A DNA stretch of 26,438 nucleotides from Hymenopellis radicata. Taxonomy: Eukaryota > Basidiomycota > Agaricomycetes > Agaricales > Physalacriaceae. Location: the NCBI GenBank assembly GCA_015501595.1, contig JADNRX010000693.1, positions 1 to 26,438 of the forward strand. Direction: 5' to 3'. Shown here one piece after another: positions 10,492-20,445 of the stretch. Below the pieces are notes generated by a model that saw nothing but the letters and a program-made list of their open reading frames with translations, was not told where the DNA came from and searched no databases. Made by a program: the position numbers and the translations under genes. Position 1 is the stretch's first letter. Every line of letters begins with the position of its first letter.

Positions 10492-12698
10492 CTATACATC
10501 CGCGTCCAACATGACAATGCTCTCCAGCGGTGTAGGCGGATTATCCAAAATCAACTGCCTCGCGCTCTCCGTTCTCGGCGTGATAGCACACTCGAACGGC
10601 ACCGGCGCGCTACACCAGCAATAATCAGCTACATGAAACATGATGAGCGAACGCCACCCACCACACGATACTATCCGAATAATTCTCCGTGACCTCAATC
10701 TCATTCCCTAGTTCGTCTTTCGCCTTCCCCAGCCGGAATACGGCCAGAATGGAGGCCATTGCAATCCACAGACTAGCATCCGCTGCCCATCGGCCAACAC
10801 AGATCCTGATGCATATGAAGGTGAGCTACGCCACGCGGACGAGGAACAGTCTCACCGTCTCCCGAAGCCGAACACTGGAGGATAGTGGTCAGTAACACCT
10901 CCATCCGGCGACAAGAAGCGATCTGGATTGAACGCGTCTGCGTTATCATACACACGTTCATCGCGACACATCGCCCTGCGGCCATAATCATCAGTGCTCT
11001 GCATTTTGTAACGATGATGATGATCATACCATTGATTGTAAAGTATCAGAGCACCTGGTAAACGCCAACGATCAGCCATAGCTTGCTACGATAGAAGAAT
11101 TTGAAAGACCTTTCGGGATGTAATATCCGTCATAAACATCGTCCGTCGAAGTGGCGTGTGGGACACCTAGACGATGTATAAGAACAATGTCATGACGCGG
11201 ATAAGGGCGATAGGACTGACCTAGCGGAGGAGGCGGATGCCACCTTAGCACTTCACGCATCAGGGCCTCGATGTACGGCAACGATTTGCGATCATCAAAG
11301 GTGGGGAGCCGGTCGGTGCCCACAACCGCATCGAGTTCGGCCTGCGCGCGGGCTTGGACATCCGGAAACAAGATCATAGCGAGTACGAATGAGGACAATG
11401 CTGATGAAACCTGGAGAAGAGCGATGAATACAGTACTGATACTAATGTGGTAGTGGCGCGAAACTCACTGTATCTATGGCCGCTGATGGGGAAGTTAGAT
11501 TAGTCCATTTGACGTGAGGGAAGCAGTATTTACCGGTAAACTGGACTATTCCCAGTGCTTTGATGATGTCCTCCGGGATGTACTGAGCTCCCTCGATGTC
11601 GTTCTTTGTGAGTAGATCCGCCATCCACGATGGTACTGACGTCCCTTCTGACTTTGTGGTTGGGACATGAGTCAAAGGGTTCGATGCTATAATAGGTGTG
11701 CTAACCATGCTACCCTTCACCGACTTGAGAGGAATGTCCTGAACTTGACCGAGCAAAACACGGCAACGGTCGCACCGTCTATGCAGTTCTTGCAGCATCG
11801 GTATCGGGAACCATTTCGGCAAATGACGAACTGTGGAGGGTAAACAACGGTAGAGTCGAAGGAAATGTAGACAGACTCACGAGGAGGAATGGCGTTCACC
11901 AGATTCATACCCGGAAATACGGAGCCACCAAAGAGAGTTCCAATCTCGAATACGATGTCGAGGAAGGGGTCATTTGGAGACGCGTCATAGCCGTACATAG
12001 CGTAAATCATGATTGAGGCAGGAAGGCTGCCGAGACGTCAGAATGTTCGTTCCAAGCGAAAAAGATAGCTTACACTTCAAAGTGATGATGATATTTTTGG
12101 GGCGCGTTCAAAAGTGCCGACAACAGCTCCCTAGTTTTGTTCATCTCAACTGGATGCAGCTTTGAAGATTCCTCCCGACGAAGCCTCTGATGAAGTAGGC
12201 GCCGATCTCTCCGCCAATCATCGCCGTAGTGTTTTAATCCCATGTTGATATGCCAGCCATTCCTGCAGACGCGTTTGGATCAGAAAGTTTATCTTTGTTA
12301 CTATTAGCACGCTCACATGCTCATCACAGGAATATCCGGTCTGTCAGAATACACGCGTGAACGCTTGTCAAAGAGGTCTTGCGCTACTTGGACCGAGTTG
12401 ATCAAGAACATATGCATTCCAAAGACGCGAAAGTGAATCAAGTCACCTAGTACGAGAATACTATCAGAGGCTGAAAACCAATTATCACAGCTAGTACATA
12501 CGTACCGTACACCTTCGCCCATTCTGTATATCTCAACCACTGAAAACTGTCTGGGACGTCGAGCAAATTCCCAATGAGAGGGTATGCTTTAGGCCCAGGA
12601 GGGTACGGTAACTGTCGTCGCGGGCGTTTGAGAAGCAGATAAACCGAAGCACCTAGGACAAGGAACACGAGCTTCGAGGAAACCTCTGAGAAAGCCAT
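10492..12698 (-). CDS. Cytochrome P450 A
   Basis: ER-anchored monooxygenase needing a P450 reductase; substrate unknown. Thirteen exons join in frame to 530 residues: 12698-12506, 12470-12317, 12262-12074, 12026-11881, 11830-11706, 11651-11534, 11482-11469 (14 nt), 11410-11221, 11166-11110, 11054-11030, 10975-10856, 10805-10662, 10609-10492. Visible elements: N-terminal anchor (about residues 9-24), proline hinge PYPPGPKAYPLIGN, I-helix AAIDT (Ala where most P450s have Gly), K-helix ExxR in MREVLRWHP, FNPDRF, and the heme loop FGFGRRICVGR with the thiolate cysteine. The split FGFGRR/ICVGR across an intron is shared with P450 B. The clan resembles agaricomycete P450s often labelled O-methylsterigmatocystin oxidoreductase-like; I cannot assign a CYP number. 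No lesion seen. Its minus-strand neighbours are the two DUF6534 genes. Confidence 0.92.
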
Positions 12699-14057
12699 TA
12701 TCGCGAAATGTGGGGGCAGCGCAAACCGACGGACAAGGTCCTGTGAAGGCGTAAGACTCGGTCAGGGACCGACGCTGACCTGACCGAGCTGATCTGTTGG
12801 AAACGAGGCGCGCAATTTCAAATAACGTAAAAGTGAACTAGTTCGGTGCCTCGGTGCCTCGGTTCGTTGAGCGTATTCCGATTTGTCCATCCTTAATTGT
12901 GTCAATTCATTTTGGACGTACACTCGCATTGGCGTCGCGTACGGCGGGCTGAGTACGTCGGTCCTCGAGACTCTACGCGTTTTCTTGAATCTACAGCGTT
13001 TTCGTGGAAGCGGGATCTAGATCCCTGCACTTAAGGGCCGGGGCCGTCCTGACTTCTCCGACGAGAACCCCGAAAAACATGTCCAGGCTCCAGCAAAACG
13101 GGTAATTGTGATGACCTAGATAAAAGGGCAGAATGGCTAAAGACTCACCTTGTTCACATCGGTTATGCGGGAAGATGATTAGCCTGCATTGTGAGTTGGT
13201 GCCAAACGCGACGCGTCGACGCACATCTCGCAGTGTTACTTGGATCTAAGTACCTGCCCTTGAATTTGTCCCCGACATACACGAGAATTTCAATCTGCTC
13301 GTGAAGAGATTCGCGCCCAACGTATAATTCGGTGCTCGTCCGGTTTGTTATGAGTAGTCTTCGCAGTGAGCGAAGAATGAGCGCGTCGTAGTCCAGTGTG
13401 ACCCGAAGGAATTGAGGGCTGGCAAAATGTGTCTGTACCAAATTCTAATCGTACGCGTTACTGAAGGAAGAACCTCAGTGTACACGCCAGAGAAGCTTTT
13501 CTGCAGACTCCGACACACCAGTTCATCTGGTCTGCGAGTTAGTGAATTTGACTACGCATAATGGACGTCCGGCGCTCGAGCTAGTCTGCGCGCCCAAAAC
13601 ACCTTCGAATACATGGAATCCCAAAAAATGCCGGAATTTTACATGTTCAATTTCCCTGAACTTTCCGTAAGATGTCAAGGAGGCTAGAGAAGCGCGCGCT
13701 GGTCGGATAGATGTCAGATCATAACCAGTGGCGTGAGGCGAGAACGAGACAACACAATCTGACAGTGATAGTGTATGGCAGTAAACGCAAGAAGCACTGT
13801 AGCCGTGTTTAGGACGTCGGTCCGATCTGTCGATTGCTCCCTTTGACAAGCATTCACGTTGATCACTTCCGCCATCGTGTGATCGAAACTTTGTGTACAC
13901 TATAACGACAACCGCCTGAAGACAGGGTATAGAACGAGGGGTAGTTAACAGTGAGGCACAACAAGCGGCTCCTCTAGAGCATACAGGTCCACAACCAAAA
14001 GGAATTTACGCCCAAGAGGAGTTCTATCTTCTCGTCAGCGCCGTTCAAAACTTGAAG
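12699..14057. other. Long intergenic stretch, nothing recognised
   Basis: About 1.36 kb between the P450 A start and the 3' end of DUF6534-B. It should hold the P450 A promoter. A short tandem direct repeat (tcggtgcc, twice) lies at about 12843-12860. Minus-strand frames at 13163-13441 (92 codons) and 13523-13900 (125 codons) show no motif, signal peptide or splice pattern that I can support. Confidence 0.45.
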
Positions 14058-15676
14058 CTAAGACATACATACCTTGGCAGACTGCATCCCATACTCCTCC
14101 GTCCCAACGTGAGAAGTCGAGTACGAGCTCGTCGGGTTATGCGGTCCCTTATGCTTCATATGATACTCACTCCCGGGCTCAATCGTATTGCTCGTGAACG
14201 TATCGGTATCTGCTAAGTCCGGGTTCAGGCCCGCGTTGAAGGGGACGGTGCCCGTCTGCGAGCGCCACGTAGGGTAGTTGCCCATCGTCGATGCTTGGTT
14301 GTTCGAGTCGGATTTCATTTTGGATGCGACTGTGGCGCGGTTGTTGAATGTCATAAGGAGCGTGTTTGAATAACTGGGCAGAAATCGCGTGAGTATCGGG
14401 TCGCAGGGAGGTAGAGTGGGGCTTACATTTTGCCTAGGAAAAGAGTGCTGCGAGGGGAAGGGATGGGTAAGAATCGCGCAAGACATAATACGAGGTGAGA
14501 ATGAGACTTACGGGCAGATGAAGTACGTTTGCGTTGGGAGTGCAGCGAAAAGTATCAGAGAGATGATGGCCACGACGGATGTCGCTACGTTCGTCTCAAT
14601 AGTCAGAGTAACGATCTTGGCCACCACGTCGTACGTCTGCCGACTTTTTCGGCTCGTCAATAACTGATGGATATCAATGTTAGAACGGGGTAATGCTCAG
14701 CAAATGACTGAGACGAACGAAGAATGACATGCTGAGCGCAATAGCAACATCAGCGACTGCGTCCCCGACAAGCCATAGCTAGCGAATCACGTCAGAGGTG
14801 GGCAAATGGTGGAAGGAATGAAATCGTACGTAGACCAAGGTCGTTTGACCGTGCGTGTGGCCCGCTTTGATATCATCGACGAGCAGAATAGACTTCGTGA
14901 ACATGTCAGTAACAGAAGGAAATCGAAACAGAGCAACACGCACTCGTACGCCCCCTACAAAGCCGCAGACTGCCTGCATGAGAGAAACCTAAACGTACAT
15001 ACTTAGCCGTGCAGTTAGAGGTCTCTGAGGTGACTTACAATAGCGATACCCGCACTCAGCCACCACGCCGTATTCCTGATAATGTAGATGCGATAACAGA
15101 AGAACATCTGCACAACGAATGCGATAATGGAGCCCATTATTGGCGTGTAAACGGGACTGATACCCGGATCCCCGGCAATGAGCAGGTTTCCAAAGCCTCG
15201 CGCGAAAGAGTTGAACGCATCCACTCCGTTCATTATGGTCTGAGCGGTCTCGAAAGCCAATACAAAGTACACTGCAAGGAAGCATGAGATGGAAAGAGCG
15301 CCCAAAGAAAACGTCGCGTACCGAGGCCTTTGATCTTGACATTGTCGTTCGGGAACGCGAGATGGTAGATGTCTAACAGGTGCGCATACGCTCTAGCCGC
15401 GAATCGTGAGAGAATAATTGTGCACGCACAGACTTGAACGGCCAGAACACCGTACAACGTGAAGTTGAAGAACGTTCCAAGAAGCTGTGTGAGTGGTCCG
15501 ATTCTCGTCAGATCACCTGGACAACAGCGCAGTGATGGGGCGGACCTGGGGACCAATCCTATACGGAAGACGCAATCAATTTTTATGTCCGGTGCGCACA
15601 ACAGGGAATGGACCTACGCATTCTCAATGTTATCAGGTATGGGCGGGAGAGCACCAGCAGGGGGAACGGCGGCCAT
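14058..15676 (-). CDS. DUF6534 seven-helix membrane protein, copy B
   Basis: Paralogue of copy A, function unknown. Ten exons on the minus strand: 15676-15618, 15503-15430, 15372-15322, 15271-15039, 14988-14944, 14892-14830, 14778-14719, 14663-14512, 14447-14427 (21 nt), 14373-14058. They join in frame to 357 residues. Signatures match copy A block by block: PPIPDNIEN, LYGVLAVQVYIYH, FVLAFETAQTIMNGVDAFNS, GISPVYTPIMGSIIAFVVQ, FCYRIYIIRNTAWWLS, and YSNTLLMTFNNR before a polar tail. Intron 1 ends at the acceptor before AATCGG, chosen because it gives an uninterrupted NIENAIGPL junction. It is transcribed away from OMT2, with which it shares a 755-base divergent region. Confidence 0.87.
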
Positions 15677-16431
15677 GGTTGAAGGAAAGAGAGGAAAAGC
15701 GGATGGCCGACTTTGATTGGACCGAGGATGTCTATATTGCTCGCAGGGTAAGTAACGGAAGCTTGAGGAGTATGGGCGCGGTCGGCCAATTTTGATAACG
15801 CCGAGAGTCCCCTTCGTCAGCGTCCTTGGCGGGCGGGGTTAAAAGCTTTTCTGACAACTCGCTGTGCTGATGGGTGGGTCTTAAAGCTGGCTAGTTTTTC
15901 CACCGTGCCTGGCTAAATCGCGAGGCACTTTGCGTTTGACGGTCAGATCGTAGTATCCAAGCCGATAGAAGATCCATTTTTTTACAAACTCTTTTCGTTG
16001 TCCGTAAAAGAGCTTCCGTTCTTCACCCTATCCTGAGAGGGATGAAAGCGCGTACCAATGTGTTGGATGGCTTTGATGAACGATTGACGGCGGTGTGGCG
16101 AAGGACGACAGGCATCCCTGGATCGGAGACAGATCACAATGATGGTGTATGAGCAAGTGACTCATCCCTAAAAGGGAATTTGCCCCTCTTCTTCAACGAC
16201 CCGAACCGCCCATCTCCGCTCGAACTTGGCATCCCTGTTGGGTTCACATCGATGAAATTATAGATGATACCCCCCATTCCAAAGAAGCTGTTGTTAGTCA
16301 GCGCGATTCGAATTCACGTTCAAGACCGCGTCGTGGATGAGCGCTAATTGACTTACGTTCTCATCATCATTTGAAAGTTCTTTATAAAGGAGACTTCCCC
16401 AGGCCCTTACTTCCGTTCCACCATCGCGAAC
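15677..16431. promoter_or_regulatory. Divergent promoter region between DUF6534-B and OMT2
   Basis: This 755-base region separates two divergent starts and holds no recognisable gene. Shared control of the two genes is possible but is inferred only from the arrangement. Confidence 0.45.
16383..16388 (+). promoter_or_regulatory. TATA box of OMT2
   Basis: TATAAA lies 44 bases ahead of the OMT2 start codon, followed by a short pyrimidine-rich leader. OMT3 has a similar but weaker gataaag at the equivalent distance (near 26117). Confidence 0.55.
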
Positions 16432-18199
16432 ATGGCCTCCCCACTCGCACCTCTCCTCGAAATTATCACGTCCCAAGTTAAGACGCTTGAGGCGGCCTAT
16501 GCAAAGGCGGGCCAGCCCGTCCCCGGGCTCGATGATCCTTTCATGCCTGGTCCCATGGATGCGGACATGGCCGTCGACATGACCAAGCGCATCATCGTCG
16601 CTGCCGCCGCCCAGCTCATCGCCACGGTTCGCTCCCCGCCAGAGACTCTCCAGCTCGATTGTACTGGAACGTACACCACAGCCGTGCTCGGTGTCATTGA
16701 AGATGCTAATGTGGCGGACATCTTGATGGAGGCCGGCCCCCAGGCAAGTAGCATCGCGTCAATCTAGGTGGAAATCCAAGTGCTAATCTGACATACCAGG
16801 GTCTTCATGTTAAGGACATTGCCGCTGCCAGTGGTCTCGACGCCGCTATCATTGGTGAATCTCCCCGCACAATCTCGTGGATTTCAACAAGCTTACACGT
16901 CCCTATAGCACGCTTCCTCCGTTTCCTCGCGACCAGACATATCTTCAAAGAGCTTTCTCCCGATGTATTTACGAACAACCGCATCTCCATGCTTCTGAGC
17001 AAGTTCAAGCCCACGACTGCCATCAAGGCCGAGTACGTCTGATCTATTCATCCATCGCACTGACATTGACGCGACTTCACCAGCCCCGTTGGTCGATTCG
17101 ACGCTGGGCCTCTTGCTGGCTTCATCTCACACATGTACGCGGTCATCGCCTCCGAATGATCTCGCTACTTAACCTTTCCTTTCCTTAGGGCCGATGAAGG
17201 TCAATCTGCCTCATCCTACATTAAGCCATTCGTCCAAGACCCGAAAGTCGATGAGGCCCCGTTCAACATGGCCCTCAAGACCAAGGCGAAGATGTGGGAG
17301 TGGATCGAGGAGCCGGGCAACGAGTGGCGCGCTCGGCGTTTCGCTGCTGGTATGAAGGCCGGTGCAGCCATGTTCTCGCCCGATATCTTCATCAACGGTA
17401 AGTACGTGTAGATCATCGAGAGACGCTTACTTACGGCTTTGACAGTATTGACGGCAAGTCCTTGAAAGAGGGCTCGGTCGTTGTCGATGTTGGTGGCAGT
17501 ATCGGCTCTTGCACTTTGATTCTCGAAAAGGCGTACCCTCACCTCAAGTATGTCGTGCAGGACTTGCCCAACCAGATCGATATCGCTGGTCCCGTATGTC
17601 GTCTTTTCCAACCGATCTAGGAGTGATAGTTAACAGATAATGGTTTAGTACTGGCAGGAGAATGATGCCGATGCGGTCAAGAGCGGACGGGTGTCACTGC
17701 AGGGTATCCCAGCCTTCTGCTCCTTTCATTAATGACAAACTAACGCTTGTTCGCGTACAGCACACGACTTCTTCAAGCCCAACCCCGTCAAGGACGCCGC
17801 CGTATACTTCATGCGCGTCGTCATCCACGACTGGCCCGACGCCAAAGCCAAGCTCATCATGCAGAACGTCCGCAGCGCCGCCAGCACGTCTTCCAAGCTC
17901 GTTCTATTCGACACCCTCGCCTTGCACACCTGCGGCCCCAGCCCGCTCCCTGCTCCCGAACCCCTCCTTCCTAACCTGGGAATTGCTGCATCTGGTTTCT
18001 TCACCGCTCTTGATGTCGAGGTAAACATCTGGACTACGCGTCTAGTCAACGCGCTAACGATGGTTTTTAGATGCTGGCGATGTTCAACGGAAAGGAGCGC
18101 ACGGAGGCGGACTTTAGGGCGTTGGGTGCGGAGACTGGTTGGAAGTTGGAGTCGGTTACGCCTGGAAGGCTGGCGACCTACGTCTTCTCTGCGGTTTAA
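16432..18199 (+). CDS. O-methyltransferase OMT2, intact
   Basis: SAM-dependent O-methyltransferase with an N-terminal winged-helix dimerisation region and a C-terminal Rossmann domain (Methyltransf_2 type). Nine exons join to 448 residues: 16432-16743, 16800-16854, 16909-17032, 17084-17134, 17189-17401, 17446-17593, 17649-17703, 17761-18020, 18071-18199. Motifs: SAM loop VVVDVGGSIGS (exon 6), KYVVQDLPNQI (acidic residue after beta-2), and RVVIHDWPD (exon 8), whose His is the expected catalytic base. Intron 1 uses a GC donor (CAG|gcaagt), placed by alignment with OMT1, which has GT there. The exon 5 donor is taken as gtacgt at 17402, because the earlier gtaagt breaks the frame. It serves as the template for reading OMT1 and OMT3. 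Likely substrate is a phenolic or carboxyl hydroxyl of the cluster product, by inference. Confidence 0.93.
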
Positions 18200-18622
18200 A
18201 AGCATACATCAAATGTAAAAGTGTACATCAGTACTAGTCTTCCTCTTGATATCACTCGGTTTCCGGTGAGCATGTGACACCTGCGAAAACGTTATTATTG
18301 CCAAAGTGCAGAAGAGACTAAGGCCGCATGCCTGAAGTAAGATAATTAAGAATGAAAGTCCAAGTGCTTACTAGGAAGCGATGGAAGCAGAACAGGCATC
18401 CAACGTATTGATAGCTAGTAACTAGATGGTAGATTCATAGCTCTTATGGATTGAGTTTCAGGCTGACAAGGTTCTCGCAGGCTGTTGACAGACTGACAGT
18501 AGCCGCGGCTGCGCATGATAATCAAGATGGCTTCTGTTCTTACACTAGCTAATGTGTAGTAGGTACTGGTTCGACACAGTGTCGTCAAGGTCGAAGGCTT
18601 AGGTATAAATGAATTGTTAGAT
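18200..18622. other. Convergent intergenic region between OMT2 and UbiA
   Basis: About 420 bases where two genes end facing each other. No coding frame or RNA gene is visible; it should contain both 3' untranslated regions. Confidence 0.5.
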
Positions 18623-19953
18623 TCAGACGGTCATCAGATAGTCCAGTAGAAGTCCACACTCGATGATCGCGCCCAAGTAAAAGCCGTTCCTATGAAACTG
18701 GGGCGAGATACGTGAGCGTGGGGCTCTCAATCAAGACGAATAGCTTACCACTTTCCAACAACTCTCGGGCTTGCCGACCTGGACCGAAGTCAACTGCCAT
18801 AGCAGATGTGCTCCACCACCGATTAAGGCGACGAGGAAGAATGCGTAAGACTGATGGTTTAATAGCCCTACTGTGACGAGAGCCGTCAAAAAGCACAGGC
18901 CGAAAAAAGCCAAGTATGATTTGACGCGAGAACCGAACAACAACGCGGTCGATTTGACACCAGCCTTGACGTCGTCCTTCATGTCTTGACAAGCATATAT
19001 CGTGTCTGCAAAAAAGTCAGTCCGTGAAGTGATCTTCAACCAAGATCCTTACCATACCAAATGGTCCAACTGTCGCGGCGCAGTCATGGGTCAACGAATC
19101 ATTGACGAAATAGACGATGCATACCACCACGTGCCCGCGGCAAGAACCCACGCAGAAGACGGAATTGCGTTCGTCACAGTCGCCCATCCCATGAAGATCC
19201 CCGTGTTAATCGCGATACCTAGACCTCAGGTTAGCGGGGAGCAAAAAAGGACAGTGTGTGGGGATCAACAACACCTAACCAAGCTTGCGGCCAGTACGTC
19301 ATTCGCTTCATCAGGGGATACATCCCCGCCAGAGGGAATATCGTCGCGTTGCCGATGATCCACCTGTGCGAAAGATGGTAAGTATGCTGGGGGACACGAT
19401 GGTGAATTGGACGCACGCAAGCGCGTTGGCGCGCCATATCATTCCGAGCAATATCGAGATGTGTAGCGCGAGGAACATGGACGCGGCGAATACTGAGATC
19501 TGTCTTGACGCCATCGGTCGATGTTTGGTTCGCTCTAGAGCGCATTACTAAACGGCTCAGCGGAAATTTTGGCTACGCACCGACTTTGGCATCAATATTG
19601 CGATCTACGATGTCGTTCCAAACGCAACCGGTGCCTACCAGTACGGTTTAGCGAGCGCGTTTCAGTAGCTGTAATGGAGAGTACTCACTACGAGCATTTC
19701 ATCAGATACGCCCTTGCGCAAAAGACGTTGATTAACTCACCTGTGCGAGACACAGGCGCCGATGAAACCCATGACGAAGAGGTACAGGAATGTTCCCATC
19801 GGGAGCGCCACCGTGCGCGCAGCCATAGTGAGGGCCCATGCTTCACAAATGAGGGTAAGCCGCACGGTCCGCTTTGCTGCTCCTCTTTGACTTACCATAG
19901 GGCCAAAACACCACCATGGTCCCTGCAAAGTATTTAACGCGTGTGAGCGCGAC
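18623..19953 (-). CDS. UbiA-type aromatic prenyltransferase (N-terminal exon unresolved)
   Basis: Integral membrane prenyltransferase that moves a prenyl group from a diphosphate to an aromatic acceptor, in the 4-hydroxybenzoate polyprenyltransferase family. Exons read as 19953-19896, 19840-19741, 19634-19581, 19534-19417, 19363-19275, 19218-19125, 19069-19053 (17 nt), 19005-18749 and 18697-18623, about 287 residues. The first Asp-rich motif is WNDIVDRNID, and the second is YACQDMKDDVKAGVKS; both coordinate Mg and diphosphate. Hydrophobic helices lie between and after them. The protein continues upstream of 19953, perhaps into 20080-20283, but I could not find an exon joining in phase. The junction 19741/19634 before the first motif is off by one base (extra G, or a weak alternative donor). 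It is the most informative gene for the pathway: it points to a prenylated aromatic (meroterpenoid) product. Confidence 0.85.
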
Positions 19954-20445
19954 CTGGAAGATCGTCAGCCCTCATATATCATAATAAGGAGGACCGCGTA
20001 GCCGCACCCATGGTTGTATACTCGCCGACAGTGACCTCGACATCGCAGGAAAGTGGGCAGGGAAAGCCTTCCGGCGCTTTCAAATACCAGCGGCTATGTA
20101 AGTTTCTTGGTATGAGCTGGCGGTGCCTCCATGCGCGTGTCTACCGGCAAGATTGAGGATATACGGAAAGGGTCCACCATGGGTCAGGGATGCGAAAAAA
20201 ATCTTATTTCTGATCTGTGAATCACGATCGGGTTCGTTGTCAAGCTTCAAGCTCATGACGGGCTGAACTGGCAAACGAACCAAGGACGTGCGTCGGTAGG
20301 GGTGAAGAGGAATGAACTGATCATATTATTATCACGGAAGCCCTGGGCGACTGCTGGACGCCTCGGGCTTAGGCGGTGTACCTCGCCAGGAGTTGCTAAT
20401 CAAAATGGGATTCGGGACACTCTGGAGATAACACGTATTCGACAT

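Noticed and set aside
13163..13441. 92-codon minus-strand frame as a gene
   Set aside because: No signal peptide, domain or splice partner was found and the length is within chance expectation.
13523..13900. 125-codon minus-strand frame as a gene
   Set aside because: Low-complexity Ser/Arg-rich composition, no motif and no flanking splice pattern.
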